In this document: positions 43,559 through 51,123 of the stretch, one piece after another
Position numbering within the stretch: the stretch's first letter is position 1
How the letters are laid out: the number at the start of each line of letters is the position of its first letter
Origin: CAYWNA01 sp964459305
GTDB taxonomy: Bacteria; Planctomycetota; Planctomycetia; Pirellulales; Pirellulaceae
Assembly (NCBI GenBank): GCA_964459305.1
Contig: CAYWNA010000053.1
Coordinates: forward strand, 1-61,136
DNA: 61,136 nucleotides
Direction of reading: 5' to 3'
Notes under the pieces: model-generated
What the model saw: the letters and a program-made list of their open reading frames with translations, nothing else
Told to the model about the DNA's origin: nothing
Databases searched by the model: none
Program-made: the position numbers and the translations under genes

Positions 43559-43937
43559 CCTACCCGTTCACGCGTATTCGGGCGACCTATACCATCCGCG
43601 GACAAGTTTGACCCGTAGCCGAACTCGCCAGAGTTTGGTTTTTCCCTACGCAGACCAAAGTCTGGCGACTTCGGCTACATGCGGGAAAGTGTCAATCCTG
43701 GCCGCGGGCGACTCACTTCCCGCAGGTATGGACATGTCACCGATCGCGAGGCGTTTTCCCACCTGATTTTCAGAAAAGTGCATGAACATGCTCGGCACGC
43801 AGCCAGTCAGCCTGCCTGCCTGCAACACACGCGTAGATTTCAGCGATTACGCATATCGGCCATGTTATCGCGTTCAAGATCGAGCCGAAGTATACTGCGA
43901 ACTAGTCGTCAGTCGGTTCTAGAAGAACGGTGAAGCC
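43559..43937. other. Divergent intergenic region holding a family B repeat
   Basis: No gene is supported. The repeat at 43587-43709 occupies the first half. The second half leads into the HzsA-related gene and contains no convincing promoter motif by eye. Confidence 0.5.
43587..43709. repeat. Dispersed repeat family B, copy 3 (extended)
   Basis: It aligns over about 120 bp with copy 1 at 22771-22893, from CTATACCATCCGCGGACAAG to about GGAAAGTGTCAATCCTGGC. The central inverted repeat (43616-43678) has GTAGCCGAACTCGCCAGAG and CTGGCGACTTCGGCTAC ends. Shared flanks show that the mobile or amplified unit is larger than the hairpin. Confidence 0.85.
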
Positions 43938-46577
43938 ATGATGGACGGGCCGCGATTGTGTGTGTTGTTGATGGCAGGATGCTGCTGCCTGGGCTCGGCT
44001 GCAGTGAGGCTCTCTCCTGCAACGGAACTATCCGGCGGCGATGCGTTGCAGGCGGCGGTGGAGGACCTGCGAGCGACATTCGGCGAGCGTTATCCCGGCG
44101 CGCGGCAATACCTGGCGCGGCTCGGTCAGTTGCGGCGCGAGGCGGAAAGTGCGAGCGGTCAGCAGGTCGAGAAGCTGCAGGCAGAGTTCGACGTGCTCAA
44201 GCGAGAGGCGCTGATCGCCAATCCGCTGGTGAGTGGGCAACCGATCCTGTTCGTGGTCCGCAGGCAGTACGAGCTGGATCACAGCAGCACGGCCACAATA
44301 TTCAAAGCCGGCGAAAACAATGCAGCCCTGTTCCGCGGTGGTGGGGCCGTCAAGACGATCGACCTCGGACGCGGCGGCTGTGTAACCACGTTATTGGAAC
44401 TGCCCGAAGGCATCGCCCGCGACTTGGCCGTTGATTTCGACGGCCGGCGTTTCCTGTTCGCCATGCGAAAAAACCAGGCCGACGATTATCACATCTACCG
44501 CATGAACGCTGACGGTTCGGGTTTGGTGCAGCTAACCTTCACCGGGGACGTTTGCGACATCCAGCCGATGCACCTGCCCGACGGGCGGATCGTATTCTCT
44601 TCTACGCGCGACCCGAAGTATTGCGGCTGCAATCGCCACATCATGGTGAATCTCTTCGTGATGGAGTCCGACGGTGCGAACATCCGCCAGATCGGCCGCA
44701 ACACGCTGGCCGAAGAACGCGCGTCGATGATGCCCGATGGGCGAATTCTCTACAATCGGTGGGAGTACGTTGACACGTATCCCACGCCTTCGTTCGGTCT
44801 TTGGACGACGTCCCCCGACGGTACGAACCATGCGCTGATCTATGGCAACGACTCCTGGTCACCCGGTGCCATGTCCGACGCGCGGATCATCCCGGGCGCG
44901 CGGCAGGTGATCGCTGTTTTCGGCGCCCAGCAGGATCGGCCCTGGGGTGCCCTGGTCATTCTGGATCGTCACCGAGGCGTGGATGGGACTGGCCCGATCG
45001 TACGAACCTGGCCTGCCGACATCAGCCACCTGCTGCCAAACCGCCACGACTACGGCCGCGGTCAGGGGATCGGTAATCCGATGGGCTTCCAGGCCGAGAC
45101 CTTCAAGAAGGGATTGCCGATCAAATACGAAGATCCCTATCCCCTTTCACAGAAGTACTTTCTTTGCTCGCGGATGACGGGCGACGGCGAGCAAATGGGA
45201 ATTTTCCTGTTGGATACGTTTGGCAACGAGACCCTATTACACACAGAGAGCCCGGGCTGCTTCGACCCTGTGCCGCTTACCTCCCGGGCGCGACCACCCG
45301 CAATTCCTCCGCGCGTGGACCTGACAAAGGAAACGGGATACTTCTACCTGGCCGATGTCTATCGCGGCACGGGGATGGAGCGAGTTCCGCGTGGCACGAT
45401 CAAGATGCTTCGCGTGGTCGAGGCGCCGGCGAAACGATTCTGGGCAACAGAAGCTTGGCGTGTCGATTCGCTCCAGGCGCCCGCCATGAACTTCAATTGC
45501 ACCAGCAACAAACGAATCCTCGGCCAGGTGCCGGTCGAGCCTGATGGCTCGGCCTACTTCGAGATCCCGGCCGACAAATTCCTGTTCTTCCAAGCATTGG
45601 ACGCCGACGGGATGATGGTTCAGTCGATGCGAAGTGGAACATCGGTCCAGCCGGGCGAGACGGTCGGATGCGCCGGCTGCCACGAAAACCGCCTCTCGGC
45701 CATATCCGGCAGACCTACAACCGGCCCCCTGGCCCTCCACAGACCGCCGCGCCAACTAGAAACGTGGTACGGCCCGCCACGCAATTTCAACTTCCTGGCC
45801 GAAGTCCAACCGGTGTTCGACAAGCACTGTGTGGAGTGCCACGACTACGGCAAGGAGGCGGGCCGGGCGCTGAATCTGGCTGGCGACATGGGATTGGCGT
45901 TCAATACCGCCTATTTGGAATTGCATCTGAAGTCGGCCAGGCGTTGGTTCCTCGATCCGCCGGACGCCAAGAAGCTGCTGGTAAAGGCCGTGGACGACGG
46001 CCCGCCCGAGGTGCTCCTGCCCTACGCCTGGGGATCGCACCGCAGCCGGCTGGTCGACGTGATCCGCGCGGAGCATTACGACGTCAAGCTGGACCCGGAG
46101 AGCTTCGACCGGATCGTCACATGGATCGACCTAAACGCTCCCTACTACGGCACCTACGCCAACGCGTATCCGGAAAACCTATTTGGACGGTCGCCGTTGG
46201 ACAAGCAGCAACTGGCAAGGCTCGCGGAACTGACCGGCGTCCCGCTAGACACGCAGTTACGGGGCGCCGAGTTGGGCGGCTCACAGGTAAACTTCACTCG
46301 CCCCGAACTGAGTCCCTGCTTGGCAAGACTCACAGACAAGAGTGACCCAGCGTACCAGGAAGCCCTGGCCATCATCCGGGCGGGCAGCGAGAAACTCGCC
46401 AAGACACCCCGCGCCGATATGCCGGGCTTCCAATTGACCAGTCGCCCAGACATCGGCCGGCAAGCGAGGCGCGACGCCCTGGCCGGAATCGAAGCCGAGA
46501 TGCGCGGGGCCATTCTCCACGGCGGAAAGCACTACGAGCAACAGAGTGCCACCTCGTCAGTCAATCCGGCTCCGTGA
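43938..46577 (+). CDS. HzsA-related exported protein with two heme-c motifs
   Basis: An 879-residue protein. The N-terminus (MMDGPRLCVLLMAGCCCLGS) is a signal sequence and includes a possible lipobox (LMAGC). After a coiled-coil-like segment (QYLARLGQLRREAESASGQQ) comes an HzsA-like propeller with PDGRI blades (MHLPDGRIVFSSTRDPKYCG; MMPDGRILYNRWEYVDTYPT). Two c-type heme motifs follow: C578-AG-C581-H582 and C631-VE-C634-H635, the second in a cytochrome-like segment VQPVFDKHCVECHDYGKEAG. HzsA is known from anammox hydrazine synthase, but this genome segment has no HzsB/HzsC partner, so the redox role is unknown. It is extracytoplasmic and monocistronic. Confidence 0.75.
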   Translation: MMDGPRLCVLLMAGCCCLGSAAVRLSPATELSGGDALQAAVEDLRATFGERYPGARQYLARLGQLRREAESASGQQVEKLQAEFDVLKREALIANPLVSGQPILFVVRRQYELDHSSTATIFKAGENNAALFRGGGAVKTIDLGRGGCVTTLLELPEGIARDLAVDFDGRRFLFAMRKNQADDYHIYRMNADGSGLVQLTFTGDVCDIQPMHLPDGRIVFSSTRDPKYCGCNRHIMVNLFVMESDGANIRQIGRNTLAEERASMMPDGRILYNRWEYVDTYPTPSFGLWTTSPDGTNHALIYGNDSWSPGAMSDARIIPGARQVIAVFGAQQDRPWGALVILDRHRGVDGTGPIVRTWPADISHLLPNRHDYGRGQGIGNPMGFQAETFKKGLPIKYEDPYPLSQKYFLCSRMTGDGEQMGIFLLDTFGNETLLHTESPGCFDPVPLTSRARPPAIPPRVDLTKETGYFYLADVYRGTGMERVPRGTIKMLRVVEAPAKRFWATEAWRVDSLQAPAMNFNCTSNKRILGQVPVEPDGSAYFEIPADKFLFFQALDADGMMVQSMRSGTSVQPGETVGCAGCHENRLSAISGRPTTGPLALHRPPRQLETWYGPPRNFNFLAEVQPVFDKHCVECHDYGKEAGRALNLAGDMGLAFNTAYLELHLKSARRWFLDPPDAKKLLVKAVDDGPPEVLLPYAWGSHRSRLVDVIRAEHYDVKLDPESFDRIVTWIDLNAPYYGTYANAYPENLFGRSPLDKQQLARLAELTGVPLDTQLRGAELGGSQVNFTRPELSPCLARLTDKSDPAYQEALAIIRAGSEKLAKTPRADMPGFQLTSRPDIGRQARRDALAGIEAEMRGAILHGGKHYEQQSATSSVNPAP

Positions 46578-46899
46578 TTCGGCATGAATCGTGAAGTGAG
46601 GATAAGGTTAAGAGCGTGTCTTCAAAATCCTGTGGGGGGCACGATCTGGGAGGGCGAAGCTCCTGCGGAGCCGGTCTTCCGGCCCTTTCGGCGGCTCGGC
46701 AGGAGCCTCGCCCTCCCCAGTCCACAATTTGAAGACACGCTCTAAGAGAAGAAATTCCGCTACCCCTGTCGCAACAGATAGCGTCTTGTTGTGGCGAAGC
46801 GATGGAGCTACAGCGGCAATAGCCAAGCCTGCCCTGTACCATTGACGACAACCCTCTTCTCCAGCGGACGGGAAGCGGCAACGATTCGGACTCTCCCGA
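46578..46899. other. Intergenic region between convergent genes with a MITE-like repeat
   Basis: No gene is supported. The element at 46611-46743 occupies the first half. The remainder up to the next stop codon shows no recognisable feature. Confidence 0.5.
46611..46743. repeat. Palindromic element with outer and inner inverted repeats (family G, MITE-like)
   Basis: The outer arms 46611-46626 and 46728-46743 (AGAGCGTGTCTTCAAA and its complement) are perfect. They enclose an inner stem at about 46646-46666 and 46699-46720. At 133 bp without coding capacity, it resembles a miniature inverted-repeat element; no target duplication could be confirmed. It lies between convergent genes. Confidence 0.75.
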
Positions 46900-49800
46900 T
46901 CACGGGGTGACCTTCGCCGGCAACGGGCCATCGTGGCCATGACTCTGGCCTGCTAATGACCCATCGAACTCGAAAGCGGCGCGCGTGTGCTCGTCAATGC
47001 GCAGATGCATCTCTACCGACGGGGGCGTGAAATCGGCATCGTAACGGATGAGGTCGGAGATGCGCAGTTTGTCGATGGCTGCGTTTAGGCCGTCGCCTAT
47101 CTGAAGTTCGCGCGGAGCGTGTTTGGGCCAGGCGTCGCGGTAGGGGTAATGGTAGTTGGTGCCGAGTTTGCCGTTGATGAATGTGCGAGTCGTGACGATC
47201 GTCTGAACGTCACGATGGGCGCCGATGATCTCTCGCTGGCCCCACACCCATGCCACGTGAATCCACTCGCCCGCCTCGACGATCAGGCGACGACAGCCGT
47301 AGAAGCGCCGGTTCCCGCTGCCTTCTGTGGTGAGAAACGAGCCACGAAGAACGTGAGAGTACAAAGAACGCATGGGTGGCCAACGCTCTTTTTCCGGATA
47401 GACGCCATACTGCAGAATCCAATCCTCTTCCTCGGCCGGCATCCGGACGAAGACCCTTCGTCCCCGAGGCCAGAGATCGAAGGTGCTCCAGTAGGGGCGG
47501 ATATAGAACTCGATGGTGCCCTGCTTGAACGGCAGGAAACGACCGCCGTCGCCGGACGAATGCGGCGGGCCCGGTTCCAGCCTGAACGTTCGGACGCCGG
47601 ACAGGTTCAGCGCTCGGTCGGTCTCTGTTTCGCTGACGCCCGCAACGTAAGCGGCCTCATCCACCGGCGCCTCGAAGGCATTCTCGGAGCCGCGCTGCCA
47701 GGGAATCGCGGGATCGAAGTAGCTGGTCGGATCGCCAAAGGCAAAGAACGGAGGCAGGTTGCGCACGCGCACGAGCCAGTTCTTGACCGGCTGAAAGCTC
47801 CAGAGTCCCGGTCGGTCCGCGGGCAGCTTCACCCAGCCCTGCAGTTCTGCCCCATCCATATACGGTTCGCCGCCCGGGTCGAACACTTTGGCCGATCCTT
47901 CGAAGAAAATGCGGCCGTCCTTCTCGCCCTCCGGCACCTGGAAGTAGATGGGCGCGAAGGGATTCTGGATCTTCGGGAAAGGCCGGAAGTATTCGGGGGC
48001 GTATACAACCAGCGGGAAGCGTCCACTGGCCATCGCAGCAGCGGTGGAAGGCTCGCTGAAACGGATTTCGTACGCGCCCTCGTCGGCATCCCTGGGCAGC
48101 AATACGCGCACCGAACCGCCCACCTCTTCATCGACTCGAATGCCGCCCAGCCCAAGCGACGTCGAAGTCTGTACCGGCCGCACTGTCAGCCTCGCGCCAA
48201 TGTCGCCGGGTTGTGACACATTCAAGCGCAGATCAATGGCATCCTGTTTCTCCTTCTGAAGGACGAAGCTCACGGGGTAGCCGAAATCCTCAAACCCGGC
48301 CCACGAAGCCAATGGCTTCCGGTCGGCGTCCGTCCGCACAACCACGCTTTGGGAATAGGGAATGCCTTGGAACCTCGCTATGGCATGCGATACGCCGGTG
48401 TTGATCGGTTCGTCTGCTTCCTGGCGAATGCCCAGTGCCAGCCATTGGGCCACGCGTGGATCGCCGGTTTGCTCGTAAAGAAAATCGCCGACAATGCCTC
48501 GCTGCAAGCGGCTGTTGGTCGAACGTCCAACGCTTTGGCGGTACCAGTAATCGGAGACCTTGTAGGCCATCTCGTACAGACGCGGCGTGCCAAACTGCTG
48601 CCACAGGCGTATCAGAGTCGAAACGTCGGTCTGTGTCTTGTAGGTGGGCGAGTTGTAGGGCCGGTCCTTGGTGAGCGCGACGGTGGTCTCCGGATCGTAC
48701 AGGAAATTCATGACGGCGTTCAGCATGACACGCAGGTCCTCGTCCCACGTGAGCGTGTAGCTCTGCAAGAGACAACGCGCCAGCATGATGGGTCGCCATG
48801 TGCGCCGAAACTCGGGATAGGGGCCGTTCCACCATCGCTTCAAGCCGTCAATGTACTCCAGCACCCCATCCCGGCCGCGCCGATAGCCGGAGAGTCGATA
48901 GAGGCAAAGCATGTGGCCGAGCGTCGTATCCGTGGAGAACTCCGGATTGGTCCGCTGTTCCCAGTAATATGGCAGACTGTCATAGGCGGAGCCGCCGGAG
49001 GAGATAAAAAGCCCCCGAATGCGATCCGGCCCGTCCCACTGGGCCATGATGTTGTCCTGGAACGTGCGCGTGCTGTTGCGGGCGAACTCGAAGATCCTCC
49101 GTTCTCCGCTGCGGGCGTACAGCAGCCACGCGTCGTTGCGGATCGTGTAGCTCAGACGATACCGGTGGCGGCTCGGAAAGCCTGAGTAGTGCGGCCCAGC
49201 CCAGTAATCGACAAAACCGTATTCGTTGATGGCATGAATCGTGTTGTAGTAGTTGTCGAAGGCCGCCTCGATCAGTTCCTCAGCCTCGCGGAATCGTTCG
49301 GTGTCCTTGGGATGCAGCGGCCCCATCGCCCGAGATTCATGAATCCATTTTGGATCGGCCAGCGCCAATACGGGCGTGGAGTGCAAACGTGATACACGCG
49401 CGAGCATGTTTTCTGGCTCGGCAGGCGCCACGGGCCTCAGGAAGAACTCGTGCGTCTTGGACCAGCCCACGGCGTTGGTCTGTAGCGTCTTAGCCGATTC
49501 CGCGTACTCGCCGGTCAGCTTGCCACCCCGGCTCCAGCGTTTGGCGAGGGCCGCGGCTCGGAAGTCGAGTTCTTCGCCCGCAAGGCTGCTGAAGAGCTTG
49601 AAGTCCATCTGTTTGGCGGCGAACCGAAATTCCTTCGGGTGTTGGCGAGCCGTGTCACGACACGAGATCATGAGCCCACCGGCATCCCCGCGCAATGCGG
49701 CCCAATCACCACACTCAGCGCCTTCGAGAAACGTCTTCTTTTGTGCGTCCTGGCCTCCCGTTTCGCTGGCAACGAAAAAATGCGGTTTGCCGCCGCCGAA

Positions 49801-51093
49801 CTGGATGTAGTCATCTTGCAGAAGGTACACGGCCTCGCCCTGCCGCACATCGGTTTGGAAGGTCTTGTTCCAGTCCGTTCGCGAGGTGGCAAACGTGGCT
49901 TTGGCTTCTTCGCCGGGCTCCACGTTCAGTTGCCATCCGATGTCGCGGAACCATAGCTCGTTGGTGTCTCTGGTGATCACAAGGGTGTGCGTCACATGCA
50001 CGGCCGGCTGTCCTGCGAAGAATTCCAAACGCGTGATGTGGCGTGCGAGCCTATCGCCTTCCGTCGTGGCATAGTCGCCCTCGAATCGCACGCTCGCCGC
50101 AAGCGGGCCGCTTGCTTCCACAACCATCGTTTCACCATCGGCCGATGCCTGCCCCAGCCGCCCTCGGTTGTCGACCACGTAAAGCCCCCAAGCGCCGTCG
50201 TCGGCCGATGCAACAATCCGACCGTTGTACGAAACCGAGCGTATTGGAGACGCGCCCCTCGCAAGCGAATACTCGGCGCCAGCGACGCGCACTGTGACAC
50301 AGTCGTCCTGAGTGACGACCTCCACCGATGGCGCCGCCTTCGGCTTGGCGCGGGTGTCGTCTATCACCTCCACGTAACAGCCGCCGGGCTGCGATACAAG
50401 CATGTCGAAGCGAACCCATTGGATCGCACCTTCCTCCGCCCACAGGCCGGTCGTTTCCTTCTGATACGGCAGTGGTCGCCCATCCGCATCAACCAAGCCT
50501 ACGCGATCGATGTCCCACAAAGTGCCCGCGGGAAATGGCACGCCAAAGGTGACAGGCCACGCGTGCAGACTCTCAATGCCGTCCGGGAGGTCGAGCCCGA
50601 CATGGATGCGCTGGCCGGCGAGCAACGGCTTCTCCGGGGTCTTGGCGGAAAGAGTCGCCCGTGCTATGGCCTTCGTGCTTCCGTCCTTCACCAATTCAAT
50701 CGTGAATTCGGCCTCTTTCCGGCCGACGAAGCGCATGTCTGTCAGGAGCCTCCCCCGTCGAGCCTTGGGCGTCGCAGTCTTTTCGCACAGCACCTCGGCC
50801 GTGAGCGCATCGCGTAGCGACGCCTTGAGCAGCGCATTGCAGTCCGCCACATCGACCAGCACCTCGACGTAACGATTCTGGGGCCTTGCGCAAGGACGAT
50901 CAATGGTCACCTTCATGCCATCGCCGACCACCGCCACGGCGCTTCGATCATCCATGGGCAGTACTTCGGCAAGGGGAGAGAACTCGAACCTGATCGTGTC
51001 GTCGTCGGCTCCCGCGGAAATCCCCGAAAGGGCGATCAGCCCGCAGAAGACGACGAGTCGGCTGCACAACGTGCCCCCACGTGGACTGTCCAT
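46900..51093 (-). CDS. Very large secreted exo-rhamnogalacturonan-lyase-like protein with LamG-type C-terminus
   Basis: A 1397-residue protein with a signal peptide (LVVFCGLIALSGISAGADDD). The region from about residue 160 (IHVGLDLPDGIESLHAWPVT, FGVPFPAGTLWD) to about 420 matches the RIFT-barrel start of PcRGLX/YetA-like proteins (PL26-type), which attack rhamnogalacturonan-like pectin backbones. The middle part (about 580-1000) is helical and toroid-like (NNYYNTIHAINEYGFVDYWA; RLSYTIRNDAWLLYARSGER). The C-terminal about 250 residues include a LamG/concanavalin-like sandwich (GTIEFYIRPYWSTFDLWPRG; DVQTIVTTRTFINGKLGTNY). It acts outside the cell. It starts 16 bp after the stop of the propeller/FN3 gene, so the two are cotranscribed. 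Family assignment is by overall pattern. Confidence 0.65.
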   Translation of the reverse strand: MDSPRGGTLCSRLVVFCGLIALSGISAGADDDTIRFEFSPLAEVLPMDDRSAVAVVGDGMKVTIDRPCARPQNRYVEVLVDVADCNALLKASLRDALTAEVLCEKTATPKARRGRLLTDMRFVGRKEAEFTIELVKDGSTKAIARATLSAKTPEKPLLAGQRIHVGLDLPDGIESLHAWPVTFGVPFPAGTLWDIDRVGLVDADGRPLPYQKETTGLWAEEGAIQWVRFDMLVSQPGGCYVEVIDDTRAKPKAAPSVEVVTQDDCVTVRVAGAEYSLARGASPIRSVSYNGRIVASADDGAWGLYVVDNRGRLGQASADGETMVVEASGPLAASVRFEGDYATTEGDRLARHITRLEFFAGQPAVHVTHTLVITRDTNELWFRDIGWQLNVEPGEEAKATFATSRTDWNKTFQTDVRQGEAVYLLQDDYIQFGGGKPHFFVASETGGQDAQKKTFLEGAECGDWAALRGDAGGLMISCRDTARQHPKEFRFAAKQMDFKLFSSLAGEELDFRAAALAKRWSRGGKLTGEYAESAKTLQTNAVGWSKTHEFFLRPVAPAEPENMLARVSRLHSTPVLALADPKWIHESRAMGPLHPKDTERFREAEELIEAAFDNYYNTIHAINEYGFVDYWAGPHYSGFPSRHRYRLSYTIRNDAWLLYARSGERRIFEFARNSTRTFQDNIMAQWDGPDRIRGLFISSGGSAYDSLPYYWEQRTNPEFSTDTTLGHMLCLYRLSGYRRGRDGVLEYIDGLKRWWNGPYPEFRRTWRPIMLARCLLQSYTLTWDEDLRVMLNAVMNFLYDPETTVALTKDRPYNSPTYKTQTDVSTLIRLWQQFGTPRLYEMAYKVSDYWYRQSVGRSTNSRLQRGIVGDFLYEQTGDPRVAQWLALGIRQEADEPINTGVSHAIARFQGIPYSQSVVVRTDADRKPLASWAGFEDFGYPVSFVLQKEKQDAIDLRLNVSQPGDIGARLTVRPVQTSTSLGLGGIRVDEEVGGSVRVLLPRDADEGAYEIRFSEPSTAAAMASGRFPLVVYAPEYFRPFPKIQNPFAPIYFQVPEGEKDGRIFFEGSAKVFDPGGEPYMDGAELQGWVKLPADRPGLWSFQPVKNWLVRVRNLPPFFAFGDPTSYFDPAIPWQRGSENAFEAPVDEAAYVAGVSETETDRALNLSGVRTFRLEPGPPHSSGDGGRFLPFKQGTIEFYIRPYWSTFDLWPRGRRVFVRMPAEEEDWILQYGVYPEKERWPPMRSLYSHVLRGSFLTTEGSGNRRFYGCRRLIVEAGEWIHVAWVWGQREIIGAHRDVQTIVTTRTFINGKLGTNYHYPYRDAWPKHAPRELQIGDGLNAAIDKLRISDLIRYDADFTPPSVEMHLRIDEHTRAAFEFDGSLAGQSHGHDGPLPAKVTP

Positions 51094-51097
51094 TCGC

Positions 51098-51123
51098 CTG
51101 CGCCTCCGGCTACGGGTTAAACG
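51098..51123. repeat. Half copy of family E repeat overlapping a gene end
   Basis: The sequence TGCGCCTCCGGCTACGGGTT continues to TAAACG, matching the right arm of the element at 31874-31902. On the minus strand it provides the last codons and the stop of the propeller/FN3 gene (51110), and it separates that gene from the lyase-like gene. Confidence 0.7.

Noticed and set aside
22771..43709. The dispersed palindromes as a CRISPR array
   Set aside because: The copies are kilobases apart, are palindromic and have no regular spacers or cas genes nearby.
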